From assembly GCA_030268105.1 (NCBI GenBank), contig BSDZ01000004.1, positions 739,001 through 803,000 of the forward strand: a stretch of 64,000 nt of DNA, written 5' to 3'. Below are positions 1-11,200 of this stretch, piece after piece. The translations under genes were made by a program, and so were the position numbers. The notes under the pieces are model-generated. The model searched no databases and was not told the DNA's origin. It was given only the letters and a program-made list of their open reading frames with translations. How positions within the stretch are numbered: the stretch's first letter is position 1; every line of letters starts with the position of its first letter. This DNA comes from Volvox africanus. Taxonomy: Eukaryota > Chlorophyta > Chlorophyceae > Chlamydomonadales > Volvocaceae.

Positions 1-130
1 TTCGCATAGACAATGACAGGTGGCAATGAGAAAGTATTTTGCCTTGGCAGAAGTTGCTGTTATGTGGTAACTAGCACCACCCTGCCAGTGAGCTGTTACT
101 CATTACGTACTGTATACAAGCACATCAAGA

Positions 131-427
131 GTGACGGATTTCTACCTGACCCCACGACCCCAGGGAACACGACCCCAGCAACAACAGGAGTCACATGGGC
201 ACGATGATGATGATAATGATCATCATCAGCAGCAGCAGCAGCAAACAGTATTGCAGCAGGGTAATGTACAGCAAGAAGCAGGCGCAACATCACAGCAGGC
301 CCATAAGGTTCAATGGAAATATAACGGAAATTCGGAGGAAGGGCTTCCGTTGAGGGATGGCTTAAGTGAGCATCAGCCTCCGATGAACGACGACAGCTGT
401 GCAGCTGTGTCAGAACCACGACAATAG
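131..427 (+). CDS. Possible Gln-rich coding fragment (uncertain)
   Basis: An open plus-strand frame carries CAG/CAA runs: a six-Gln run around 228-245 after an Asp/His stretch, then scattered Gln pairs. Gln-rich tails encoded this way are common in volvocine nuclear genes, and the Hakai gene in this window has one. No start, splice partner or domain can be assigned. The frames just downstream (roughly 399-584) are also open and Gly/Met-rich, so this may be the 3' end of a gene entering from the left edge with an unresolved splice. It could equally be a transcribed or silent trinucleotide repeat. Low confidence. Confidence 0.22.
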   Translation: MTDFYLTPRPQGTRPQQQQESHGHDDDDNDHHQQQQQQTVLQQGNVQQEAGATSQQAHKVQWKYNGNSEEGLPLRDGLSEHQPPMNDDSCAAVSEPRQ

Positions 428-584
428 CAGCAGCAGCTGGCGGCAAGGTGGACCTCAACCCTGTCTTACTGGTGCGGGGATTGGAGGAATGGAGGGTTTT
501 GGCCACGCTGTTAGAATGGGAGGCATCCAGCTTTCTCATTTCAACACCTCAATGGCTGGATTACGGCCAGTTGGTTCTTCCTAG

Positions 585-2819
585 CTTACTGTCATCATTC
601 TTGTTTCGTGTCACCACTCCGTCGATCTGTATCCTGCACCCCCCGTGCCGTAAGAGTCCCTCGACGTATCGTCGACGACGTCTGTATGTACTTTACCACC
701 CATCCACCTCCGACCCGCTCTTCCGCATATTTGCAGATTGTCCGTCGAGCTGACCGACCTGAACCTTGATGCCCTCATCGCCACCGCCGCTGTAGGACTG
801 ATGCCGTTGGAAGAACAGAGGTCTTTGTGGGCAGCTCCGCTCGCACATTATGAGCTCTTCGTCAGGCTCGGCCCAGCTGGTCCCAGATGGAGGTTAACCT
901 GTCTCTCTTTGGATCGCCAGGCACCCACGAACATGGTTTCTCAGCGGTGCTCCACCCAGCTGCGTCTCAGAGGGAACGCTAGGCGCGTGAAGCCCTGCGT
1001 TTCGTAGTGCCGTGCGCTAGGCTTACAGTTCGTTTTTAGTTGTAGCTGTCAACTGACCAATCACACCGGCTAGCTTAGGCTGAGAGCGTCGCTGACACTT
1101 CAGGTTTGCCCTTGGGGCGGGTGTCTCAGGAGCGCAGCTACTGGTGCTGCGCCTAGTTCTGCTATGCTAGTGTGCTGTTGTCAGGCCGTGCCAGTGTGGC
1201 CACGCCTAACGTGTCCGGACTGCACCTTACTTGTGGCGCCTGACTGAGCTTTGATGCCGCGAGCATCTGGAGCTCGTAGAGCTTCAGCTCCCACAATAGT
1301 GTAAGACCCTTGGATGGACTCATACAGGTTTGTTTATTTCGGGGACTAGGGCTGTGGGATGGGCATGGGACGAGTTTGAGATACATAGAGCTTTGTACAA
1401 TCTGTGCAGTGTGGTCCCACTTCTATCCTTGTGTGTATACGCTTCCCGGTTAGGCATGCGATATACAGCAGTCCACCGCATGACCTATGCCAAGGACTCA
1501 AAGAAGTAGGCTCTAGCGTGTAAATTCCAGGTCATATCCTGCGTAAGCCCCTGTCACTTCCAACAGTTACCTCTCACGCTTCCCCACCTCAAGTCCGTTG
1601 GGATTCAGTGCGGAGCGATCATTTCCGCAGCTCACTGAACAAAGTTCAAGGTGCTCGATGGAACAAGCACCTGGACGGATTTTGGACGTATTATTCTGAA
1701 GGGCATCAGTCGGCGCTGCCGCGTAGGCCTATATATTGACGTTGCTCGAATGGTACAAGTGAGTCGCGTGGAATGGCCATCACGCAAACATTATGGTGTC
1801 AGTAGGCTGCAGGGACTTAAGTGGGAAGGTGCGGAAGCTCGTGGCGGCTGCAGTGCGCTGCGCCGCATTAGTTATTGTTTTGCTGTCGGGCGCTGCTGCC
1901 TGCTCATTATTAGCGACTGCACCTTCCGTGTCCTTGCACGGAATTTATGGCAATTCAGATTCACCCGTCCCGCACAGGTACGTTGAGGTTGGGTCGCCCC
2001 TAGGGAACCCACGGGGGGTGCCAGTTGGGGTCATCTGCTCCGGAGGTATGTGTGAGATCGCTTTTAGTTGGTTTATGCTGGCCCTGGTAGCTCAGGTCCA
2101 CAACTTGCTAATCCTAAACTTGAGGGGGCATTCGGAGCCGTTTACAGCTAATAATGCTGTTGCCGTGATTTTTACACGGACACACCTGGACATGGACACC
2201 CCTTGAGGTGCAGTACTGGACCCTCATTCTTATGCCGACGGACGTCCACTTACATGAAAGCGCTGAGGGGTGTGATATTCACATGCATAAATTATTAGAT
2301 GGTTCTTATTCGGCTTCTTTCAACTTGTGGCATGACGTCTGAGGTAGGCAAACTTGTGCACGGATAATTCCACATGTAACCGCATATCACTTCTGGCTCA
2401 CCTAAAACCCAACCCTTAAACCCTACAACCCAGCAAATAGGAGACTGAGGCAACAGAGGGGCCAGCAAATAGAGCAATGGCTGTCATGCTACAGCTGGGT
2501 TTTCAATAAGCAGGGCTAAGTTGGGCTGGGCTGGGCTTAGGGTTTCCACACGTCATTTCCACTGTTACCGTTCCTTTGGGTTACGGTTACCATCTTTGCA
2601 AGGCGCCATCACATTCCGCCACCTGACCTATCCCATCTGCATATCATCATATCCAGGTCCCACGAATACCACAGGTGTTCTCTGTAGCCATCTCTTGTGC
2701 CGTACTTCCGTGTTGCCCTCCTCTCTCTTGACAGGTGGTCGACAAGACTTGGCCAGCCCAGCTATGGCCTAGAAGTGCTAGGCGCAGTGAAAAAGGGTAG
2801 CAGATCTGTCCTGCCGTAT
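585..2819. other. No gene assigned; a few short open frames
   Basis: No recognisable gene here. Two plus-strand stretches read like protein (about 740-900, and about 1793-1977 with a hydrophobic run). Neither has a recognised family or a consistent splice model. Around 2400-2445 there are degenerate telomere-like units (CCTAAA, CCCTTAAA, CCCTACAA). Confidence 0.3.
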
Positions 2820-3265
2820 CCGGGTGTAGAGTTCCCAGGTGTATCATATGTATCAGGGGTGAATCGGGTGTATTGGGGCATATCCTGGCGTAACAGGTGT
2901 ATCCAGGTGTATCGGGGGTGTGGGGTGTATCGGTGTCTAGAGTATCCAGGCGTATATTGGTATCCAGGTGTGTCACGTGTATCAGGGGTGTAGGACCCAT
3001 CAGGGCGTAGAGTATTTAGGCTTGCTTTGGTGTACTCTAGTGTATCACGTGCATTGGGGCATATCCTGCGTATCGAGGTGTATCCGGGTGTATCAAGGGT
3101 ATCGGGGCGTGGAGCGTATCTGCGTGCAGAGATTCCAGGAGTATTTTGGTGTATCGGGGGTATATTGGATGTATTGGGGTGTATCCTGAGGTAACAGGTG
3201 TCTCCAGGTGTATCGGGACATGGAGTGTATCAGGGTGTATTCAGGCGTATTTTCGTGTATCTTTG
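2820..3265. repeat. Degenerate GTGTATC-rich minisatellite
   Basis: Visible as many imperfect copies of a roughly 10-15 bp motif built on GTGTATC(A/G)GG and CCAGGTGTATC, with interspersed TATTGG and AGAGTATCC variants. Spacing between copies is irregular, so this is an old, diverged tandem array rather than a fresh microsatellite. It gives spurious open frames rich in Tyr, Val and Gly. Confidence 0.75.
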
Positions 3266-4087
3266 GTGACTTTCACCTTCTCTTCTTCCTCAAGCACCCC
3301 TCCCCCGCGTCCATCCACTGCCTTTACGACCAGGCGAGTCGGGGCGGGTACATCTCTACCGACGTCTAACACCTTCAATGGGTCATTGTCCAAATCCCCT
3401 TGCCCCCCATGACTAACCCCATGCGCCACCTCTGTATCAGATGCCACATCAACACAACTACCAACGAAAAGGGTGCATCTACTGCTGCTTCCTTCCATCA
3501 ATTGACCCTCATGAGTGCATCAGGGGGCCTTTTGCTGAGCGCGAAGCCGTCTGCAAGGGCAACTGCTGTACACTTGAGCGTGCTGCTACGGTACGGTACG
3601 GCAGCTTAACCCAGACCTCCACAGCGCACGGCGAGATGAGCTGAACAATGCATATGTGACCCAGAATGTCGGGGCGTCTCGTTGGCCTCATCGGGTTCTC
3701 AGCGGTGCACACGATCGCGGCCATCAGGACCCAAACCTGATTTCGAATTCAGGCAATGAATCGGCCCCTCCGTGGACAACACACCAAAAATGCCTTGCGG
3801 CGGTATTGGAACCAGTTATCGGAGTGTTGGCGGCCCCATCCCTCTGAGAAGGCTACGATCCGGCAACCGGAGATCCAAGCTGAATTGACCGCCCCTGCCT
3901 CCCTACGCCGTATATTTACTGCTTTCAATGGATTTGCGCCCTTCAGGTGCTTAACTACTTGCTGCCGCAACCCCCTCCGTCTGTGCCTCTACCTCTGGTG
4001 GAGGATATCGACACAGTCCGCCAACGACTAGATGGAAGTTCCGGACATCAGCGCGGTTATCCTTGCTGTCCTCCGCCCCTCCACTCT
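3266..4087. other. No gene assigned between minisatellite and NAXD 3' end
   Basis: A minus-strand frame at 3241-3501 has plausible composition (acidic, with an E-E-E-E-K run), but no family, start or splice partner could be found. This stretch also contains the region just downstream of the hydrate dehydratase gene. Nothing else is supported. Confidence 0.3.
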
Positions 4088-7000
4088 TTACAAGCATCCC
4101 ACGACTTTTTTGAAGGTGGGATACAGCAAGGGAATAATGTCGCCCGCCACCATCGACCGCTCCCCTATCAGGAAGGTTTGTCTCGCAGCCCCTCGCATGA
4201 CCTTGCAGGCCATAAACCCACAAAGCGCCACCGTGGCCTCGTCCAGCCCATTGCTGCCGGGCGCCCTGGTGATGCCCTCAGGAGATTGGGTTGGCTGTGG
4301 AGGCTGTGCAGGGGAGGCATTCGGTGGTGGTGCTGCTGCTTCTGCTGCTGCCAGATTCTGTGCGTGGAGTTGTTGGTGCTTAAAGGCCCAGCCAAGGAAG
4401 GTGGCGGCAGTGCCTGCGATACGAGGTGGCGTTTCGACGCCAAGGACACCCTTCAAAGCCAATCCGCAACTCCCGGCAGCAATAAGGTGCAAACAATCTG
4501 GAAACCTGCAAAGACACCACGCATACTCGCTGTACATATGTCGTTGTCTTATGCCATCAGCGGTAGCCGGTGTCTCGTCGGAGGCAACCCAGCACCCATG
4601 ACATGCACGACATGCTCCAGCACCCCAGGGACCTATCATCTCCCGGCCCCTGGCCCTGAGTCGCTGCAGGTGCGCGCCCTCACCTGCCAGCACGTCCCCC
4701 TGCCCGCCGCAGCGGCGCGGTGATCCCGGGTCGGTGCAGCGCATGAGGGGTTGCAGCTCCCCGGGACCGCCTTCATCCGCACCGCCGGGGCCGCACAGCA
4801 GATCCACCTCACCTTTAGCCAGAACCACGGGACCATGGAAGGCTGCCGAGAGGAGCGCCGTGTGTGTGTGGGGAGTCTGGTTAAGTTGTGCGGGAGGCAC
4901 ATGCGGCACATGATGTGAGCCATGCATCGGGCTTAAGGAGGTTACGGAAGCCAGTAATCTGCCCATGTAAATTACTGCCCTTATGTCCAAGGATATACTT
5001 AACAGGAACCCATACGCGTCTCATAGCTGGCGTCGGACAAAGTTGCTTCATTGCAGGCTCAGCGAATGAGAGGAGGCCCCGAATGCAAGCCCCGGATGTG
5101 CACAGGCCGACCGGTGCTGGCCCTCTCCGCCTGTATTGCTCCCCCGTGCTGAAGTTGATTACCCAGAATGAAGTAGAAAGCCCGCATAGCCTTCGGACCA
5201 GAGACCTCGCCGGCGCAACTCCCTTGGCGCCGATGCCTTGCCAGCCATCCTGGTGGGAACCCACCTCGGGCCACTTGCGGTGCGAACTGCAGCCATGCAT
5301 CCGACATCTTGCCCGGCAACTGTACGCCGACTGCCTCCCCGATACGGCCCAGCTCCGCGACGTTGGGTGTCAGGATGCACAGGCGGTAACCCTGGACAGT
5401 CTCAGGGTCCTGAGGAATGGAGAATTCAGATACGGTCGGGACATCAGTGCGGCACATCTTCCTCATTACGGTTGCTGGCTGCTGGCCCCATCGTCCTTCA
5501 TACTCGCAAAGGTTTTCGGTCCATTTGCCGGTAGTGCCTGTGTAGGGTCTCACACCCACGTAAGTGTTTACTGACCCAGTATGGCTCCAGGGAAAGCCCT
5601 AACTTGTCGCACTTCCCGCAACAACCGAAAGAAACCATAGGGTGCGGCCGCCAAGCAGCTTACAGCATCGATACATCACATGACGTAATATTGCAGGCGC
5701 GTACGTCCCAAACCGCTACCGCCACCACCACCGCCATTGCCATATAACCCCACCTTGGCGACTATGTGGGTGAGGGCGCTGCCGTCCACAACCAAGGGCT
5801 GCATTTTCTTCCTGGTCTCTCTCATGAGGACCGTCACGGTGGCGACCACGCCTGGATTCGAACCCAGGCCGGGACCCACCACCACGGCCGACGCCCGAGA
5901 GGTCCAGGAAAGGATGCGGGCGACGGCGCCACTCACTGTTGCCTGCACAGCGCATACAAGGACATGCATCGCCGTGCCGTTGCACCCAGGTATCGAGCTT
6001 CCTCCCACGTTATCCCTCCTCCTCTATCTCTTATCTTGTAAGGCAGCGGACGCTGTGCAGGCAATCGATGTCCATGGTTTCATAAATGCCACGAACTCAG
6101 TTTCGAGGGAAGGAAAGGAAATACGCGGTAAATGTGAACGTACGGTAAAACGAATCACTGTTGAGTCGGGGGGTGACATCAGCCCTGAGAAACCCAGCGG
6201 CAGGAAATCAGCGGAATGCCCCCTGACGAAGGCGGTGGGTTGAACCGGGTGAGGTGCTCCTCCTAGCTTAGCGAGGGTATCTCCATCTATCCGAGGCATC
6301 CTGCAAGTATGAGCGGTTCCAGTGCATTCCCCTCCCTCCCTCCCGTCCCCCTGCTTCCGGACAGCTAAGGAGGGCCACAGAGAGGAGCACGCACGTGGAG
6401 GAGGACGGGGTTGCTGGTCGAGGCAAAGGCAGTGCATTGTGATGTGATGCATGCCTTGCTTCGGTCCCCCAAGCGATGCCAGCCAATACCGGGCATCGAA
6501 GTAAGAAAATTAAGTAAGAAATTGAAATCTGTCGGTTTCGGGTAAAAAGGAATAAGCTTCGGCTAAAGGAAACTTAACTTAAGTTTCCAGAGCAAATCAA
6601 CTTATACGCCTGTTATAGATGGTATTAGCCTAGTAAGGCTAGGCTATCCCTGTGTCCGCCCACAGTCGCTGACACGTACACCGGTCGTCGGCCGCTCGCC
6701 CTTTATACCTCATCGGCGGAGGACACCATCGACGGATCGACTCCACTTCCGAGGGGCTGTTCCGGCAAGTACGGCAGGACCATTAGCTCGGGACTGTAGC
6801 TTTTTATGGCTGTTGCGGCGGATGGCGTACAGATTACGTAAGCCATGTCGGCGCCTACCTGCACGTTGTTCAGGAAGGTGATTTCAGTCAGACATAGCTC
6901 AGCGCCGTCTAGGATGATGGAAGCGAATCGTATTTTGCAAGTGTTGCCATTCACAAACCAAAGTGGGGGAGGTCGAATAAAACGAATCCTGGTGCTGATA

Positions 7001-7849
7001 CTTAGGGGGCGAAGACTAGCCGGTGATGGCTGACGTCGTCCAAAGTAGGAAAAGTGTAAACGAGCTGTCATGTAAACTAAGTAGTCGCCAAGGCCGCGAA
7101 AGGGGGGAAGAGAAATTACCAAAGATGCAACTTAGCGAACATTGTTGCTACCCATATACCCGCACCCTATGCCTGTTCACCTAAAGTAGCAGAGGCACAG
7201 ACCCATGGGTCTGCCCGGGTTCCCCTACCACCTGCCCACCCGGAGCGCAGACATAGCCGCGAAGAAGGGTGCACCGGTAAACTCCAGGCAGCCGCCGACG
7301 ATCGCCACCTTGCCGTGGGCGCCCTTGTAGTTTCCGCCTGCAGCCGTAACGGAGCCAGAAGGCCACTTCGCTTGAGAGGACATCCCTCGCACACAAACCT
7401 GACTTGCATCGTACTGGATGCCTGAGGCCCATCGCCGTGGCCGCCGAGTAGATGTTATTCCTTAACCCTCCTTTCCTAACCCTAAGGCCCGCAGCCCCGT
7501 ATGCGTTCGTACCAAGTGTGGGAACGAGCTGACGGAACAAGGCCACCGCCTGCTGGTCTGTATCCGTGTCCGCGCCACCGAATGTCGAGCCCATCGTCGC
7601 CATTACGTGCGTTGGTGAAATCAATGTATCCTTCTTTAGCGCCCTGGCGTCCTGGTGATGTGCGTTGAGCAGCCGTACGTGCCGTTGCGAAAGAAAACAA
7701 GGCAGATGCTTCATGCCAAAACCTAGCAGCTTGGATACCTTGTGGCAAACCTTTATGCCAGCGCGTGTGCCAGCGCGGTTGCACACGGTGCTCAGGGAGG
7801 CTGGGGCAAATTTAGCGACTGAATTGAACTGAAAACAACAGGCTTTCAT
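4088..7849 (-). CDS. NAXD: ATP-dependent (S)-NAD(P)H-hydrate dehydratase
   Basis: Repairs damaged nicotinamide cofactors: it dehydrates (S)-NADHX/NADPHX back to NAD(P)H using a nucleotide triphosphate. Seven exons on the minus strand: 7849-7513, 7337-7240, 6858-6709, 5942-5754, 5409-5265, 4842-4684, 4413-4088. They sum to 1,404 nt, a 467-residue protein, all in phase with GT-AG borders. Family landmarks in order: KVAIVGG and EFTGAPFFAAMSALRVGAD near residues 119-150, VVVGPGLG near 215-222, LTPN near 271-274, and GSPRRCGGQGD near 346-356, whose final Asp is the expected catalytic base. The first ~100 residues precede the conserved domain, are rich in Ala, Ser, Arg and Lys, and look like an organelle transit peptide. 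The ATG at 7849 opens that segment. The last coding bases read TTGTAA, so a TGTAA (the volvocine poly(A) signal) overlaps the stop. The C-terminal exon holds a Pro/Gln/Ala-rich insert of about 40 residues. Head to head with the AP-4 gene. Confidence 0.93.
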
Positions 7850-8242
7850 ATTGTGATTTCAAGACATGATGTTTAGGATTGAAGTTATTCTGGTTCATAT
7901 TGCTTACGATTTCTTGCATGATGACCGTTGGTTTCGTACAAAAAATGAGAGGTAACAACGGAAAACGTCCAATCGCGAATCACGATGGCAACTTACTTGC
8001 TGCATTCTGCAAATGTAGCAAAGTGATATGTTCGAACTCCCAGTGTCGGCAAAATTCCGTCTTGGAGGTACCGATATCCATGCTAATACAACCTCCATCC
8101 AGTAGGGATAAGATAATCCCAATTATGTCCTTTGAGAGTCAGTGAAGTGTCTCAGTAATAAAGATTTTGCTTGAAGGCTCTGGCAGGGTTTTACGGACTC
8201 GGACCATCGGTGGTCTTCTATTGAGGACAAGCCCCAGCTTTC
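7850..8242. promoter_or_regulatory. Shared bidirectional promoter region
   Basis: The 393 bases between the start codons of the minus-strand hydrate dehydratase and the plus-strand AP-4 beta gene must hold both 5' UTRs and both promoters. The stretch is noticeably AT-richer than the flanking exons. No clear TATA box was identified. The assignment rests on the head-to-head layout only. Confidence 0.5.
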
Positions 8243-11200
8243 ATGGCTGAAGCTCGGAGCAAGCCCCGTGGAGAGTTAGCGGAGCTAAGCGCGCAGCTGC
8301 AGAGTCTTTGCACAGCAGGAAAGCGGACTGAGAAGGAGCTTCGGAACGCAAAGAAAGATGTGTTCAAAAAGGTCGTTAATTACATGACCTTGGGCATGGA
8401 CATGTCCGCCCTTTTCCCGATGATGACATCGTGTGCAAACTTGAGCGCCGATGACATAGCCTTAAAGAAAATGCTATACCTGTACCTGACGCACTACGCC
8501 TCACAGACTCCAGATCTTGCATTGCTTACTATAAATCAGCTTCAAAAGGACTGCGCAGACCACGATCCTATGATACGGGGTTTGGCCTTGCGCAGCCTGT
8601 GTTCTCTGCGGGTGGCCAACTTTCTGGAATATGTGGTGAGTCTTTCCACGTTGTGGTGATGCCGAACGGTTAACACACTGTTGTGGGGGCTGGCTCATGC
8701 GGCGAAGGAGTGCCATTCGAGCTGTCCCGCTCGGGATGCTGAGGATTGCGAGTACGCGGCGGGGGTTTGAGGGAAACGGGGAAGCGAGAAAGAGGTTGGA
8801 GACCAAAGGAAACGAAGGGGACGAAAACGGGAATGATTCGCATCAGCCTCCGGTTCATCGTTTTGCCAAAAGAAGACGAAGGAAGGTCACGGCTGTAAAC
8901 TCTTGCGGCTGGTTCTGCTTTTGTGAGTAGCTATTGTGACTTGTGAAGTTTTTGTTGATCAAACTTATGTGTCTTGCTGCTCTCCCCGTACGGACTGAGT
9001 GCTAGGTTACCCCCATCATAACGGGGCTCGCCGACCGGCATTCCTATGTTCGGCGCACGGCTGTCATGGGTGTTTTAAAAGTCCACCACATCGACCCTGT
9101 CGCAGTGGCGCAGCATGGTAGGTTATGGCTCCGAGCTGAACCCGTAAACACAAGTCGGTCGTCCAGTCTTGGGTTAGGTCACTTCAGCAGGTGCCATCTG
9201 AGGGGGGTGAGGTATCATTTGTTCGCGCCTGGCGCCATAGGTCTGCACATGGCAGATGCGCGGTGATCGGAGATGGAGTCTATCAGTCGCGTGAATACTG
9301 GCGACTGCGGACTAGACTGCGGGTTACCGGAGCTGGGAGGGTCTGCCCCGTGTATGTATGTATGTATGTATGTATGTATGTATGTATGTATGTATGTATG
9401 TATGTATGTATGTATGTATGGGTGTATGGGTGTATGTATGGGTGTTACACTGTGGGCGACTCGCCCTTCAAAGACGAGCACCGGGGGTCCTGACCGGACC
9501 GAGCCACAGCGCAGGGGAGGAACACGTGGCTTTGTCCTGCTTTGTCCTGCCCTCTGTCCTGCCACGTGCTACCCCTCTCACTAGGGCCAGCGAGCCCTCA
9601 CAGGCTCTCGCCTGGCCACTCACAGAGCACTCAGGGCCCCCATGTATGTATGTATGTATGTATGTATGTATGTATGTATGTATGTATGTATGTATGTATG
9701 TATGTATGTATGTGTGGTGGTTTGTGGTTGGTGTTGGTCAGGTGTGCATTTTGCGCCTCTGACCAACTCCTGGCCAGTCACCACGAGGGTCAGGAGGCTG
9801 GCGAGGATGGAGCCACAGCTATGCCGGTGGGCCTGCAGCCCCGGCAACCTCTTCGCTGGGGCGCGCAAGAGTGCGACATAATGCTTTGCTATTGAGCAGC
9901 TCGTTGGTCGGGTTCCGAAAGCTCCCTTTTGCGCCTCCGGTCCGCTGTCTTTTGGTGCACCTCACTTTGCAGGAATGATTGAACGAGTGAAGCGGCTGTT
10001 GGCCTCGGATACGGACGTTCAAGTCATCGCCAACTGTTTGTCTGTGCTCATGCAGGTACGCCGTACTTGCAAACTAGAGAGCGCCTCGCTGCGGCCGCGT
10101 CAGCGGGGCATGATCGACCAGTGTGTGGGGGGGAGACATTAAGCTGCAGACATGGACCACCACAATGCTAGCATAACGGGCGATCTATCACAAACTTAAT
10201 CCAAACACTTATTTATCGGGTCAGCGGATCCTCCCACTGATTGCAGCCTCCTTGTCCCGCACTCGCTGCCTCCCTTTGACCTGGAAGCTGGAGCCCCCTG
10301 ACCGCCTTGCCGAAAAGGCGCTGGTGTACTCGCTGCTAAATCGCATCAAGGTGCGCTGTCGGAACCGGAGAGGGACTGGCCCGAGCAGCTGCTTGTCGTT
10401 CAGCTTGATGCGGCAGTGGCTCGGTACCACCGGGTCTCACCGACGGAAGATGTGCGGCTCTCCGCGGAAAGCGCAAGGCTGACACGCGGGGTTAGCTGGG
10501 GGCAGCTCGTGAGGGTGTCACGAGGCCCAGGGGCTGCTACATGCGGGGGTATGGTCTTTCGGGCGTGGCAGGGTTAACCACACGGCGTGGCAGGGGTAAC
10601 CACACGGCGGGAAGCCGCTGCCACAAGAAGTGACGGGCGCGGGCACCCGGTACCTGCGTGCCTGCGTAGATTGCGGCGGCTCAGACGGAGTGAGGCTCTA
10701 CTGCGGGTGAAGTTAGGGAGAGGTGCAGTGTGCTGCGGGGTGGTGAGAAGGCGGTTGGTCAGCCTTGCTATGATCCGCGCGGATGTGCAGGTTTCACCCC
10801 ATACAAATAAAGCCGATGGTCGGCAGCGCAGCAAGCCCCATCAGTACGAAATATCTCATGAGCACATTAGTAAGCAATGCCGAAGTACTGCATCACCGAC
10901 ACCTGCGTTGAGTGCTTGCCAGCGAAGCGGCCGTATATATATGTTTGTTTTTGTGTATATGTATATATGTGTGTCTATGGACGCTTGTACACATACATAT
11001 ACACATACACGCGCATACACATACACACACGCGCGCGCACCGGTTTGATGCGTTCAGGAGTTCAGCGACTGGGGCCAGTGCCAGGTGTTGGAGCTGGTGA
11101 CGCACTACACGCCCGCCGCCGAGGCCGAGGTCTACGATATGCTGAACGCGCTGGAAGACCGCATGGGCCACGTGAACAGCGCCGTCGTGATGGCCACCAT

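Noticed and set aside
3947..4723. 258-codon plus-strand open frame
   Set aside because: It overlaps the last two exons of the minus-strand hydrate dehydratase, which has clear family motifs; the plus frame is a GC-rich shadow.
5836..5880. Perfect tRNA T-arm look-alike (CCTGGGTTCGAATCCAGG on the minus strand, with a consensus B-box)
   Set aside because: It lies within a conserved coding exon of the hydrate dehydratase (GPGLGSNPGVV), and there is no A-box, anticodon arm or acceptor stem at the right distance.
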